A stretch of 64,000 nt of DNA from Nonomuraea jiangxiensis (GCF_900099965.1 NZ_FNDJ01000025.1:88853-152852), one strand, 5' to 3'; numbered from the stretch's first letter, positions 41,003 through 50,474 are shown. Numbers and translations: made by a program. Notes: generated by a model not told the origin, from the sequence alone.

Positions 41003-41832
41003 CGGTCAGGTCCCGCCTCGTGGGCTGGGCGTTGTTCCTGGTGGTGGCGGCGGGCGGCATCGCGTTCGCGGCGGTGCTGGCCTACGCCGTGGTCTCGGCG
41101 CTGAAACCGCCCGGCGAGGTGTTGTCGGTGCCGCTGCGGTGGTGGCCGAGCCAGGTGGACTGGCACAACTTCGCGCTGCCGTTCCTGGAGACGCCCTTCG
41201 CCCGCTACTACACCAACAGCGTCTTCGTCGGCGTCGTCGTGACCCTGCTGAACGTCCTGACGTGCACGCTCGCCGGCTACAGCTTCTCCAAGTTCAGCTA
41301 CCCCGGCAGGAACGTCGCCTTCGTGATCGTACTGGCCACGCTGATGGTGCCGCTCGAGGTCATCTACGTGCCGCTGTACTCGCTGGTCTACGACCTGGGC
41401 TGGGTCAACAGCTTCGCCGGGCTCATCGTGCCGGCGGGCACCAGCGCGTTCGGCATCTTCCTCATGCGGCAGAGCATCGACGCCGTGCCCGACGAGCTGC
41501 TGGAGGCGGCCCGGCTGGACGGGGCCGGCGTCCTGGTCAGCCTGGGGCGCATCGTCGTCCCGCTCGTCCGGGGGCCGATGGCCGCCCTGGCGCTGTTCAT
41601 CTTCATGATGAACTGGGACAGCCACCTGTGGCCGCTGCTCGTGGCCTCCGACGACGAGCACCGGACGTTGCCCGTCGGCCTGGCCGCGATGCAGGCCAAC
41701 AACCTGGGCGCGGCCGGCGTGCCGATGATGATGGCGGCGGCGGTGCTGGCCATGGCGCCCACCGTCCTGCTGTTCCTGTCCCTGCAACGGCGGTTCGTTG
41801 AGGGCGTGGCGATGAGCGCGGGGATCCGGTGA
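40999..41832 (+). CDS. Sugar ABC transporter permease (MalG-type)
   Basis: 277 residues, ATG start overlapping the previous stop (ATGA). Six membrane segments and an EAA loop EAARLDGAGVLVSLGRIVVPL near residue 170. It pairs with the preceding permease to form the channel. Confidence 0.88.
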   Translation: MTVRSRLVGWALFLVVAAGGIAFAAVLAYAVVSALKPPGEVLSVPLRWWPSQVDWHNFALPFLETPFARYYTNSVFVGVVVTLLNVLTCTLAGYSFSKFSYPGRNVAFVIVLATLMVPLEVIYVPLYSLVYDLGWVNSFAGLIVPAGTSAFGIFLMRQSIDAVPDELLEAARLDGAGVLVSLGRIVVPLVRGPMAALALFIFMMNWDSHLWPLLVASDDEHRTLPVGLAAMQANNLGAAGVPMMMAAAVLAMAPTVLLFLSLQRRFVEGVAMSAGIR

Positions 41833-42764
41833 GCGGCCTGTACGTGGGCGTGGACGGCGGCCAGTCCACCCTGCGGCTGACGGTCGCCGGGTCCGGCGTC
41901 GTCCACGAGGCGCCCGGGTTCAGCTATCCCCACCCCGACCCCGTCTCGGCCATCGCCGAGACCGTGGCCCAGGCGTGGGCCGCGGCGAACCGGCCGGGAC
42001 CGGTCGCCAGGGTGGCGCTCGGGCTCACGGGCCTGCCCGCCCGGCCGGAGCAGCGTGACCTGCTGGCCGGGAAGATCGCCGCGACGCTGCGCGCCGAGGA
42101 GGTCGTCCTGTGCGCGGACAACGTCACCGCGCACGCGGGCGCTCTGCCCGGCGGGCACGGCGTGGTGCTGACCATCGGCACCGGCGTCGGCTGCCTGGCC
42201 GTGGACTCCGCCACCGGCACCAGCAACCGCGTCGACGGCTGGGGCCATCTGTTCGGCGACGACGGCAGCGCCTTCGCCATCGGCCGGGCGGGCATCGCGG
42301 CGGTGCTGCGCGCGCATGACGGCCGCGGCCCGCGTACCGCGCTGTCCGGCGCGGCCCTGCGCAGGTACGGCCCGGTCACGCGGATGCCGTCCCTCATCTA
42401 CACCTCCGGCGCCGCGGTCGACGTCACCGCCAGGTTCGCCCCCGACGTGGTCGCCACGGCGGCCGGCGGGGACGAGGTGGCCGCGCGGATCGTCGCCGCC
42501 GCCGGGCGCGAGCTGGCCGGGACCGCCGCCACGGCGGTGCGCGCGGTCTCCGGCGACGCGCCGGTGCCGGTCACCCAGACCGGGCGCCTCGTCGAGCCCG
42601 GTGGCCTGCTCGCGGAGACGTTCCTGGCCGAGCTTGCCGCCACCGTCCCGCGCGCCAGGCCGGTGCCGGCCGCGGGCACCTCGCTCGACGGCGCCTGCCG
42701 CCTGGCCACCGCCTCCGACCCCGCCCCCTACCGCTCCCGCCTGCACATCTATCGAGGTCTTTGA
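41829..42764 (+). CDS. BadF/BadG-type ATPase, N-acetyl-amino-sugar kinase-like
   Basis: 311 residues. The ASKHA phosphate-1 motif is YVGVDGGQSTLRL, and the phosphate-2/adenosine region is VVLTIGTGVGCLAV followed by GWGHLFGDDGSAFAIG. These are features of GlcNAc-kinase-like members of the BadF family. It likely phosphorylates the imported amino sugar at C6, making the substrate for NanE next door. Both junctions overlap by 4 bases. Confidence 0.85.
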   Translation: MSGLYVGVDGGQSTLRLTVAGSGVVHEAPGFSYPHPDPVSAIAETVAQAWAAANRPGPVARVALGLTGLPARPEQRDLLAGKIAATLRAEEVVLCADNVTAHAGALPGGHGVVLTIGTGVGCLAVDSATGTSNRVDGWGHLFGDDGSAFAIGRAGIAAVLRAHDGRGPRTALSGAALRRYGPVTRMPSLIYTSGAAVDVTARFAPDVVATAAGGDEVAARIVAAAGRELAGTAATAVRAVSGDAPVPVTQTGRLVEPGGLLAETFLAELAATVPRARPVPAAGTSLDGACRLATASDPAPYRSRLHIYRGL

Positions 42765-43447
42765 CGATGCCGCCCGTTCTCCCTCCGCCCCTTCCGCCCC
42801 GCTCGCTCGTCGTCTCCTGCCAGGCCGCCGCGACCAGCCCGCTGCACGGGCCCGGCCCGATGGCGATGATGGCCCGCGCCGCCGAGCAGGCCGGTGCCGT
42901 CGCGATCCGCGCCAACGGCCCGGCCGACGTGGCCGCCATCGCCGAGGCCGTCCGGCTGCCGATCATCGGCATCAACAAGACCGGCGACCGCGCCGGCGTC
43001 TTCATCACTCCGACCGTCGCCGCCGCCGCCGAGGTGATCCGCGCGGGAGCCACCCTGGTCGCCCTCGACGGCACCCTGCGGCCCCGGCCGGACGGCACGA
43101 CCCTGGCCGAGCAGATCGCCGCCATCCACGACGAGTACGGCGTGCCGGTCATGGCCGACGTGGACGGCTACGAGGCCGGGCTCGCCGCCCGCGAGGCCGG
43201 CGCCGATCTCGTGGCCACCACCTTGTCCGGCTACACCGGCCCAGGTCCCGTTCCGGCCGGACCGGACGTGGAGCTGGTGGCCGCCCTGGCCGCGGCGCTC
43301 GACTGCCCGGTGGTCGCCGAGGGCCGCTACTCGACGCCCGAGCAGTTCCGCGCGGCGCTCGACGCGGGCGCGCACGCCGCCGTCGTCGGCACCGCGATCA
43401 CCAACCCGGGCGCGATCGTCCAGCGGTTCCTGGGGGCGGTGGCATGA
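42761..43447 (+). CDS. nanE: N-acetylmannosamine-6-phosphate 2-epimerase (NanE)
   Basis: 228 residues. The TIM-barrel NanE signature is SLVVSCQAAATSPLHGP, then AVAIRANGPADVAAI, with INKTGDR and VATTLSGYT. The catalytic residues Lys (INKT) and Glu (VVAEGRYSTPEQ) are kept. It interconverts ManNAc-6-P and GlcNAc-6-P, so sialic acid- or ManNAc-derived sugars feed this operon. TTG 42761 keeps the overlap; ATG 42767 is an alternative. Confidence 0.88.
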   Translation: MTMPPVLPPPLPPRSLVVSCQAAATSPLHGPGPMAMMARAAEQAGAVAIRANGPADVAAIAEAVRLPIIGINKTGDRAGVFITPTVAAAAEVIRAGATLVALDGTLRPRPDGTTLAEQIAAIHDEYGVPVMADVDGYEAGLAAREAGADLVATTLSGYTGPGPVPAGPDVELVAALAAALDCPVVAEGRYSTPEQFRAALDAGAHAAVVGTAITNPGAIVQRFLGAVA

Positions 43448-44667
43448 GGTCCGGGTACGGCCGCAGCCCCCTCCCCGTGCCTGTCGGCACGCCCCTGGGC
43501 GGGTACGCGGCCCGCGCCGGCCGCTCCACGGGCGTACTCGACGAGCTGGAGGTCTCCGTGGTGACCCTGGGCCGGCTCGCCTGGGTGGTGGCCGACCTCC
43601 CCTACGTCAACACCGACCTGGCCGAGGCCGTCCGCCGGGCCGTGCTGCGGGTGGCGCCCGGCCGGGACGTGTGGGTGTCGGCCACGCACACCCATTCCGG
43701 CCCCGACACGTCCTGCCCTGACGCCCCTTCCAGGACCCCGGCCCGCTGGCTGGCGGAGGTCCCGGAGGCCGCCGCCGCGGCGGCCCGCTCGGCGGTGGCC
43801 GGGGAGCGGGACGTGGAGCTGGGCGTGCGCCGCCTCCGGCTGTCCGGCGTGGGCGGGCAGCGCTCCGGCGTGCGCCCGCGGCGTACGGTGCCGGTGGAGG
43901 TGCTGACCTTCGGCCCGCCCGGCGGGGAGCCGTCCGGGGTGCTCGTCGTGCTGCCGGTCCATCCGACGGTGCTCGGCGCGGACAACCTGCTGGCAGGGCC
44001 GGACCTGTCCGGCGCTGTCAGGCGGGCGCTGTCCGGGCGGCTCGGCGGCGCGTGGGTCGTGGTCGCCACCGGCGCGGCGGGTGACGTCAGCACCCGGCCG
44101 CACCGCCGCGCGCAGACGCCGGAGGAGTGCGCGCGGCTGGGCGCCCTGGTGGCCGAGTCGGTCCTGCGCTGCCTGCGCGAACCCGCCCGCTCGACCGTTC
44201 CCGAGGAGGCCGCCGTGCACGTGACGGAGGTGCGGGTGCCGCTGCGGCCAAAACCGCCGGGCGGACCGGCGGCCGGTGAGCTGGAGGAGCGGCTGCGCGC
44301 GGCCGAGGAGGGCGGCGACCAGGTCGCGATCCGCACGGCCTGGACCGCGCTCCAGGCCGCCCGCCTGGCGGCGGGGCAGCCTCCTCCCGCGGACCTGTCC
44401 TGCGCCGTGTCGGTCGCCCGGCTCGGCCCCCTGTCGCTCGTCGCCCTGGGCGCCGAGCCGTACCTGGACCTGGCCGCCCGGCTGGACCGCGCGGCCGGAG
44501 GGCCCGCCGTCCTGCTCGGCTACACCAACGGCTACCTCGGTTACCTGCCCGTCCGCGCGGCCTACCGGCGCCCCGAGTACGAGGTGCTGCGCTCCCCCGT
44601 GGCCCCCGGCAGCGCGGAACACGTCCTGGCCCAGGCCACAGAGCTGGTACGGAAGGAACATCATTGA
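43444..44667 (+). CDS. Neutral/alkaline ceramidase-family hydrolase, cytosolic
   Basis: 407 residues without signal peptide. The N-terminal zinc motif of the ceramidase family is VSATHTHSGPD (residues near 80), and a second His lies in LPVHPTVLGADN. The rest is divergent and the C-terminal Ig-like domain of true ceramidases is missing. Its place between nanE and a SIS isomerase gene, with 4-base overlaps, implies it acts on the imported sugar derivative, probably cleaving an N-acyl or amide bond. The exact reaction is unknown. Confidence 0.7.
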   Translation: MRSGYGRSPLPVPVGTPLGGYAARAGRSTGVLDELEVSVVTLGRLAWVVADLPYVNTDLAEAVRRAVLRVAPGRDVWVSATHTHSGPDTSCPDAPSRTPARWLAEVPEAAAAAARSAVAGERDVELGVRRLRLSGVGGQRSGVRPRRTVPVEVLTFGPPGGEPSGVLVVLPVHPTVLGADNLLAGPDLSGAVRRALSGRLGGAWVVVATGAAGDVSTRPHRRAQTPEECARLGALVAESVLRCLREPARSTVPEEAAVHVTEVRVPLRPKPPGGPAAGELEERLRAAEEGGDQVAIRTAWTALQAARLAAGQPPPADLSCAVSVARLGPLSLVALGAEPYLDLAARLDRAAGGPAVLLGYTNGYLGYLPVRAAYRRPEYEVLRSPVAPGSAEHVLAQATELVRKEHH

Positions 44668-45422
44668 CCACCCTCGACCGCCCGATCGCCCTGCAGGTGC
44701 TGCAGGAGGCCATGGACCGGGTCATCGCCACCCAGCTGCCGGCGATCGGCCAGGCCGCCCGCCTGTGCGCCGACGCGCTCGCCGCCGACGGGATCATCCA
44801 GGTCTTCGGCACCGGGCACTCCCGCGCGTTCGCCATGGAGATCGCCGGCCGCGCGGGCGGCCTCATCCCCACCAACCAGCTGAGCGTCAAGGACGTCGTC
44901 ATGTACGGCGGCGCCGACCCGGCGGAGATCCTCGACCCGGCGAGCGAGCGCGACCCTGCGCTGGCGCACCGCGTGTGGGCGCTGCACGACGTGCGCCCGG
45001 ACGACGTGTTCCTGATCGCCTCGAACTCCGGCATCAACGGCGCCGTCGTGGAACTGGCCGCGCTGGCCCGCGCCAACGGCAACCCGGTCATCGCCGTCAC
45101 GTCGCTGGCGCACAGCAGGTCGCAGCCTTCCCGGCACCCGTCGGGGCGGCGGCTCCTCGACGTGGCCGACGTGGTGATCGACAACTGCGGGGTGCCGGGC
45201 GACGCGGCCCACCAGCTGCAGACGGGGGCGATGATCGTACCCACCTCGACCGCGACCGGCGTGCTCGTGGCCCAGCTGATCAACGTGGCGGTCTGCACCG
45301 ACCTGCTGGACCGGGGCATCGAGCCGCCGGTGTACGTGTCGGCCAACGTCGCGGGCGGCGACGCCCACAACGAGCGCCTCGGCGCCCGCTACGGCTCCCG
45401 GGTCCGCCTCAGCGAGCCCTGA
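44664..45422 (+). CDS. SIS-domain sugar phosphate isomerase family protein
   Basis: 252 residues. The SIS sugar-phosphate loop is VFGTGHSRAFAMEIAGRAGG, and FLIASNSGINGAVVELA is the second loop. Related to the UPF0309 / sugar isomerase-domain family that accompanies amino-sugar kinases. It may isomerise or deaminate a hexosamine phosphate. TTG start overlaps the hydrolase stop (TTGA). It is the last gene of the operon. Confidence 0.85.
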   Translation: MTTLDRPIALQVLQEAMDRVIATQLPAIGQAARLCADALAADGIIQVFGTGHSRAFAMEIAGRAGGLIPTNQLSVKDVVMYGGADPAEILDPASERDPALAHRVWALHDVRPDDVFLIASNSGINGAVVELAALARANGNPVIAVTSLAHSRSQPSRHPSGRRLLDVADVVIDNCGVPGDAAHQLQTGAMIVPTSTATGVLVAQLINVAVCTDLLDRGIEPPVYVSANVAGGDAHNERLGARYGSRVRLSEP

Positions 45423-45491
45423 GCGTGAGCGGCGCCGCCCGAAGGTTGCGTCAACCATGGAGGCGAACGGATGTGGCCCCGAGCCCGCGCG

Positions 45492-46079
45492 CTAGGCCAG
45501 TTGCACGACGCGGACGAAGCGGGCCGGCTTCCGGCCGGTGTTGGCGTAGGCGTAGCGCCGGTCGCTGGCCAGGCGGGCCGATCCGCCGGCCCGCACGCTC
45601 ACCGGCCGCGTCCCCTCGACCTCAAGGGTGAGCGTGCCGTCGATGACGTAGAACAGCTCTTCGGAGCCCGCGGGGTCGGGCTGGGCGTCGTAGCGGTCGC
45701 CCGGCTGCAACGTCCACTCCCACAGCTCGGCGGCGGGCTGGTGCCGGGTGGCGACCTGCAGCGCCGCATGGCTGCCCGCGGTGGAGGACCACACACCGGC
45801 CGCCGCGCCGGGAGCATGGACCACGATCGGGTCCGGCCGGCTGTCCCGGGTGAGCGAGGCGAAGTCCGTCCCGAAGGCGCGGGCGATCTTGTCCACGGTC
45901 ACCAGGCTGGGGTTGGCCTGGCCCTGCTCGACGAGCGTGAGCATGCGGCGGCTCAGCCCTGTGGCGTCGGCGAGCTGCTGGACGGTCAGCCCCGCGCCCT
46001 TGCGGCGCCGTCGCACCTCCTCGCCCAGCCGCATGAGGAACTCGGCGGTCGGCCCACTGGAGACGGTCTCGTCGGCCAC
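45492..46079 (-). CDS. XRE-type regulator with C-terminal cupin domain
   Basis: 195 residues. The Xre helix-turn-helix spans about residues 12-66 (GLTVQQLADATGLSRRMLTLVEQ), followed by a cupin domain with EWTLQPGDRYDAQPDPAG and LFYVIDGTLTLEVEG. GTG 46079 was chosen since GGGAGG ends six bases before it; the ATG two codons upstream leaves no spacing. It is divergent from the cyclodeaminase-aminotransferase operon and likely senses its substrate. Confidence 0.85.
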   Translation of the reverse strand: MADETVSSGPTAEFLMRLGEEVRRRRKGAGLTVQQLADATGLSRRMLTLVEQGQANPSLVTVDKIARAFGTDFASLTRDSRPDPIVVHAPGAAAGVWSSTAGSHAALQVATRHQPAAELWEWTLQPGDRYDAQPDPAGSEELFYVIDGTLTLEVEGTRPVSVRAGGSARLASDRRYAYANTGRKPARFVRVVQLA

Positions 46080-46110
46080 GTCCATCCTCCCTGGTTCCCA
46101 GCCACGCAGT

Positions 46111-46129
46111 TTGCGCACTATATTGCGCA
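46111..46129. promoter_or_regulatory. TTGCGCA direct repeat and leaderless promoter of the cyclodeaminase-like gene
   Basis: TTGCGCA occurs at 46111-46117 and 46123-46129, a 12-base period, with a TATATT -10 element (46119-46124) across them. The ATG follows seven bases after TATATT, so the transcript is probably leaderless. It is the expected target of the XRE/cupin regulator. Confidence 0.65.
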
Positions 46130-46131
46130 TT

Positions 46132-47049
46132 ATGAGTATTCCCATCATAGCCGACGGCAGCGGTCCCGTCCTGCCGGAGACGGCCGTCCAGGCCCGGGTG
46201 CGGGAGGCGTTCGCGCAGCTCGCGGCGGGCCGCGCGGTCCAGCCGCAGCAGGTCGTGACCGATCTGCCCGGCGGCGGCGACGTGATCGCCTACCAGGCGG
46301 TCCTCGCCGACGCGGGGGTCTACGCCGTGAAGGTCTCGCCCTACCTCCCGCAGCCGGAGGGCAAGGCGGTCGTCACGGCCTGGACGCTGCTGCTGTCCAC
46401 CCGTACGGGGGAGCCGCTGCTGCTGGCGGACGCCGGACGCCTCACCACCGAGCGCACCGCCGCCACCACCGCGCTGGCCGTCGACCTGCTCGCCCGCCCC
46501 GGCGCCCGCTCGCTGGCGGTCGTCGGCCTCGGCCCGGTCGGCCGCGCGCACCTGCGCCACGCCCGCGCCGTACGGGCCTTCGACGACGTCCGCGTCTACT
46601 CGCGCACCGCCACCGAGGCGGACCTCGACGGCCTCGGCGAGGTGAAGCTCGCCGGCAGCGCGGACGAGGCCGCCGAGGGGGCCGACGTGGTGCTGCTGTG
46701 CACCTCGGCGGCCGCTCCCGTCATCGACGTGCGCCGCCTGTCCCCCGGCACCCTGGTCACCTCGATCTCCACCAACGCGCCCATGGCGCACGAGATCGAC
46801 CCGGCCGCCCTGCCCGGCCTCGACGTGTACGCCGACCACGCGCCCGCCGCCCACGCCGCCGCCGGTGACCTGCGCATCGCCGCCGCCGAGCACGGCTTCA
46901 CCCTCCAGTCCATCCGCGGCGACCTGGCCGGCCTCGTCTCCGGCTCCGCGCCCGCGCCCACCGGCGGCAGGCCGGTGTACTTCCGCTCCGTCGGGCTCGG
47001 CATCGAGGACGCCGCCGTCGCCCTGGCCGTCCTGGAGAGCCTGGCGTGA
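46132..47049 (+). CDS. Ornithine cyclodeaminase/mu-crystallin family protein
   Basis: 305 residues. The Rossmann motif is VVGLGPVGRAHLRHA near residue 127, preceded by AVKVSPYLPQPEGK, the substrate Lys/Arg region of the family. Members reduce cyclic imines or deaminate ornithine-like amino acids. It starts at ATG right after a -10 box and lacks a ribosome site. The stop overlaps the aminotransferase GTG. The substrate is unknown. Confidence 0.85.
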   Translation: MSIPIIADGSGPVLPETAVQARVREAFAQLAAGRAVQPQQVVTDLPGGGDVIAYQAVLADAGVYAVKVSPYLPQPEGKAVVTAWTLLLSTRTGEPLLLADAGRLTTERTAATTALAVDLLARPGARSLAVVGLGPVGRAHLRHARAVRAFDDVRVYSRTATEADLDGLGEVKLAGSADEAAEGADVVLLCTSAAAPVIDVRRLSPGTLVTSISTNAPMAHEIDPAALPGLDVYADHAPAAHAAAGDLRIAAAEHGFTLQSIRGDLAGLVSGSAPAPTGGRPVYFRSVGLGIEDAAVALAVLESLA

Positions 47050-48164
47050 AGATCGCCCCGTTCGGTGTCGAGCAGTGGATGAACACCTACGAGACCCGCT
47101 GCACCCACAACCTCGCCGAGACCTGCGTGGAGTCGCTCACCGTCGCCCAGTTGCTCGACCTGGCCGGCCACGGCGACTCGATGCCACGGGAGCTGCTTCC
47201 CCTGCGGCTCGCCTACGGCGCCATCGAGGGCAGCGAACGCCTGCGCTCGGCCGTCGCCGCCCTCTACGACCGCCAGGCCGCCGGCAACGTCATGATCGCC
47301 CACGGCGGCGTCGGCGCCAACCACCTGGTGCACCTGACGCTGGTGGAGCCCGGCGACCGCGTGGTGTCGGTGCTGCCGACCTACCAGCAGCACTACTCGA
47401 TCCCCGAGTCCATCGGCGCCGACGTGCGCATCCTGCCGCTGCGCGAGGAGAACGGCTGGCTGCCCGACCTGGAGGAGCTGGCCGCGCTGGTCGAGGGCGG
47501 CGCCAAGCTCGTCGCCGTCAACAATCCCAACAACCCGACCGGCTCGCTGATGGACCGCGCCTTCCTGGAGCAGGTCGTACGCATCTGCGACCGGGCCGGT
47601 GCCTGGCTGCTGTGCGACGAGGTCTACCGCGGCATCGACCAGGCCGACCCGGGCACCACCGTCTCGGTGGCCGACCTGTACGAGCGCGGCATCAGCACCG
47701 GTTCGATGTCCAAGGCGTTCTCCCTGGCGGGGCTGCGCCTGGGCTGGGCCGTCGGCCCCGCCTCGCTCATCGACGAGCTGACCGTCCACCGCGACTACAG
47801 CACGATCAGCGTCGGGGTCGTGGACGACCTGCTCGCCGCCATCGCGCTGGAGAACGCCCCCGCCATCCTGGGCCGCAACCGCGCGATCACCCGAGCCAAC
47901 CTCGCCACGCTGTCCGGCTGGGTCGAGGCCCAGCCCGGGATCAGCTGGGTCAGGCCGCGGGGCGGCACCACGGCGCTGCTGCGGCACGAGCTGCCCGTAC
48001 CCTCCCGTGAGCTGTGCGTCCAGCTACTGGAGGAGACCGGCGTCATGCTCACCCCGGGCAGCGCCATGAGCATGGAGGGCTACCTGCGCATCGGCTACGC
48101 CAACAACCCGGCCGTCCTAGCGGCCGGCCTGCCGCTCCTCGGGGAGTTCCTCGACAGCCGCTGA
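47046..48164 (+). CDS. Class I/II PLP-dependent aminotransferase
   Basis: 372 residues, GTG start overlapping the cyclodeaminase-like stop. Fold-type I pattern: AVNNPNNPTGSLMDRAFL, CDEVYRGID, and the PLP Lys in STGSMSKAFSLAGLRLGW. It transfers an amino group from an unknown amino acid. Co-regulated with the cyclodeaminase-like enzyme, so it acts on the same compound. Confidence 0.88.
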   Translation: MKIAPFGVEQWMNTYETRCTHNLAETCVESLTVAQLLDLAGHGDSMPRELLPLRLAYGAIEGSERLRSAVAALYDRQAAGNVMIAHGGVGANHLVHLTLVEPGDRVVSVLPTYQQHYSIPESIGADVRILPLREENGWLPDLEELAALVEGGAKLVAVNNPNNPTGSLMDRAFLEQVVRICDRAGAWLLCDEVYRGIDQADPGTTVSVADLYERGISTGSMSKAFSLAGLRLGWAVGPASLIDELTVHRDYSTISVGVVDDLLAAIALENAPAILGRNRAITRANLATLSGWVEAQPGISWVRPRGGTTALLRHELPVPSRELCVQLLEETGVMLTPGSAMSMEGYLRIGYANNPAVLAAGLPLLGEFLDSR

Positions 48165-48198
48165 AGGATCGGCCGGTGCAGGGTCAGCCGGTGCAGGG

Positions 48199-49482
48199 TC
48201 AGTACGTGGACAGCAGGTCGCGCAGCACCCGCGCCCCGAACCGCAGCGCCGACACCGGCACCCGCTCGTCCACGCCGTGGAACATGGCCGCGAAGTCGAG
48301 CTCCGGCGGCAGCCGCAGCGGGACGAAGCCGTAGCCCCGGATGCCCAGCCGGTCGAAGGTCCTGTTGTCGGTGCCCGCCGACAGGCAGTACGGCACCACC
48401 CGCGCCTGCGGGTCCTCGGCCCGCAGCGCCGCCAGCATGGCCTCGACCAGCGGCGTGTCGAAGGGCGCCTCGACGGCCTCCTCGACGTCGATGAACTCCC
48501 GCCGCACCGAGGGCCCGGCCAGCCGGTCGATCGTGTCCAGGAAGTCGTCGCGCAGCCCCGGCAGGAACCGGCCGTCCACCTCGGCGACGGCCAGTTCCGG
48601 CACCACGTTGGTGGCGTACCCGGCCTGGAATCTGGTCGGGTTGGCGACGTGCACCAGGCTCGCGCCGACGAAGCGGGCCACCGGCCCGAGCCGGTCCAGT
48701 ACGGAGTCGAGGTCGTCCTCGTCGAAGGGGACGCCGCAGGCGTCGCAGATCTCGGCGAGCATGCGGCGCGTGGTCGGGGTGAGCCGCCGCGGCCACGGGT
48801 GGGAGCCGATCCTGGCGATCGCCGCGGCCAGCTCGGTCAGCGCGCTGTCGGGGTGCAGCATGGAGGCGTGCCCGGCCCGCCCGCTGGCCGTCAGCCTGAG
48901 CCAGGCCAGCCCCTTCTGCGCCGTCTCGACGAGATAGAGCCGCAGGCCGGGGGCCGGCTCGACCGAGTAGCCGCCGACCTCGCTGATCGACTCGGCGCAG
49001 CCCTCGAACAGCTCGGGCCGCTTGGCGACGAGGTGGCGGGCGCCGTGGTCGCCGCCGGTCTCCTCGTCGGCCAGCCAGGCGAAGACGAGGTCGCGGCGGG
49101 GGCGCAGCCCCGAGCGGGCGACGGCCGCCATCATCGCGGCCATGTGCTTCATGTCCACCGCGCCGCGGCCCCATACGCAGCCGTCGGCGATCTCGCCGGA
49201 GAACGGCGGCACCGTCCACTCGCGCGGGTCGGCGGGCACCACGTCGAGGTGCCCGTGCACGAGCAGGCCGGGCAGCGAGGGGTCGCTCCCGGGCACGCGC
49301 AGCACGACGTTCCCGCGGCGCGGCGCCGTCTCGACGTAGAGCGGGTCGAGCCCGGCCTCGGTCAGCCAGGTCATGACCAGCTCGGCGGCCTCGCGCTCGC
49401 CCGGGCCCGGGTTGCTGGTGTCCACGCGGATGAGCTCGGCGCACATCCGCACGGCCTCGTCCTCGTAACGGTCCGGGGTCAT
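48199..49482 (-). CDS. M20 family metallo-amidohydrolase/peptidase
   Basis: 427 residues. The dinuclear-zinc motifs are LLVHGHLDVVPADP, GRGAVDMKHM, and ADEETGGDHGARH, with the final His in MFHGVDERVP. It hydrolyses a peptide or N-acyl amino acid. ATG overlaps the Lrp-gene stop (ATGA), so it is in the same transcript. A 15-base unit is duplicated at 48172-48201, and the second copy contains its stop codon. Confidence 0.88.
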   Translation of the reverse strand: MTPDRYEDEAVRMCAELIRVDTSNPGPGEREAAELVMTWLTEAGLDPLYVETAPRRGNVVLRVPGSDPSLPGLLVHGHLDVVPADPREWTVPPFSGEIADGCVWGRGAVDMKHMAAMMAAVARSGLRPRRDLVFAWLADEETGGDHGARHLVAKRPELFEGCAESISEVGGYSVEPAPGLRLYLVETAQKGLAWLRLTASGRAGHASMLHPDSALTELAAAIARIGSHPWPRRLTPTTRRMLAEICDACGVPFDEDDLDSVLDRLGPVARFVGASLVHVANPTRFQAGYATNVVPELAVAEVDGRFLPGLRDDFLDTIDRLAGPSVRREFIDVEEAVEAPFDTPLVEAMLAALRAEDPQARVVPYCLSAGTDNRTFDRLGIRGYGFVPLRLPPELDFAAMFHGVDERVPVSALRFGARVLRDLLSTY

Positions 49483-50474
49483 AGGGGTCTCCTGGTGAGA
49501 CGGCCGTCCTTCAGCAGGTGGCCGCGCTTGTAGGCGTGCGTGATGAAGGACATGTCCACGTCGTAGACCTCGTCCAGCCCGCCGATGAACTCGGTGGCCA
49601 GCTCGTACAGGTCGCTCTCGTGGGTGAGGCACACCTCGACGAGCAGGTCGTGGGTCCCGGCGATGGCCGCGCAGTAGCGGACGCCCGGATGGCCGGCCAG
49701 CGCCCTGCCGACCTTGTCGATGCCGGCCGGCCGCACCTCCAGGCCGAGCTGGGCCTCGACCTGGAGGCCGAGCAGCGCGGGCTCGACCTCGGCCCGCAGG
49801 TGGACGAGGCGGCGCTCCAGCAGCCAGCCCACCTTGCGGGCGGCGGTCGGCACCGAGGTGCCCAGCTCCTCGGCGATCTGGGTGTAGCTCATCCGGCCGT
49901 CGCGTACGAGCAGGTCGGCGACCGCCCGCTCGGCCTGGCCGAGCTCCACGTGAGCGGGCAGCTCGGCCAGCGTCGGCACCGCGCACGCCCGCAGCGACTC
50001 GACCTCGCCCGGGTCGAGCAGCGGCGCGTGCCAGTCGGCGACCGTGGTGAACGTGCGCAGCACCACCTCAGACTCCGTGGCCCGCACGCCCGGCATGGCG
50101 GGCAGCTCGCGGGTGAGGATCTCGTGCAGCCGCTGGAGCGGGTCGGGCCCGTAGGCGATCAGCTCGCACCACACGTCGGCGGCCCCGGTCATCGCGAACA
50201 CGCTCCGCACGTCGGCCCGCGCGGCCAGCGCGGCGGCGGTGGCGTCCACGCTGCCCGGGTCGGTGATCACGCGCACGTGAACGGGTTTGCCGACACCGGA
50301 GCGGAGGTCGTCGAGGATCGCGGTGATCCGGATCGCGCCGTCGGCGAGGAGCCGTTGCAGCCGCCGCGCCACGGTGCGCTCGTGCTCCCCCACCGCACGG
50401 GCGAGATCGCCCCACGAGGCGCGGGGCGCCACCTGCAGAGCCGCGGCCAGGCGGCGATCAAGCACATCTAACAT
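49479..50474 (-). CDS. Double-domain Lrp/AsnC family regulator
   Basis: 331 residues, about twice the size of a single Lrp. Each half has an HTH (for example AVGEHERTVARRLQRLLADG and YTQIAEELGTSVPTAARKV) and a RAM domain. Such tandem Lrp proteins regulate amino-acid catabolic genes in actinobacteria. It is divergent from the MFS-dehydratase-cyclodeaminase operon and precedes the M20 gene. Confidence 0.85.
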   Translation of the reverse strand: MLDVLDRRLAAALQVAPRASWGDLARAVGEHERTVARRLQRLLADGAIRITAILDDLRSGVGKPVHVRVITDPGSVDATAAALAARADVRSVFAMTGAADVWCELIAYGPDPLQRLHEILTRELPAMPGVRATESEVVLRTFTTVADWHAPLLDPGEVESLRACAVPTLAELPAHVELGQAERAVADLLVRDGRMSYTQIAEELGTSVPTAARKVGWLLERRLVHLRAEVEPALLGLQVEAQLGLEVRPAGIDKVGRALAGHPGVRYCAAIAGTHDLLVEVCLTHESDLYELATEFIGGLDEVYDVDMSFITHAYKRGHLLKDGRLTRRPL

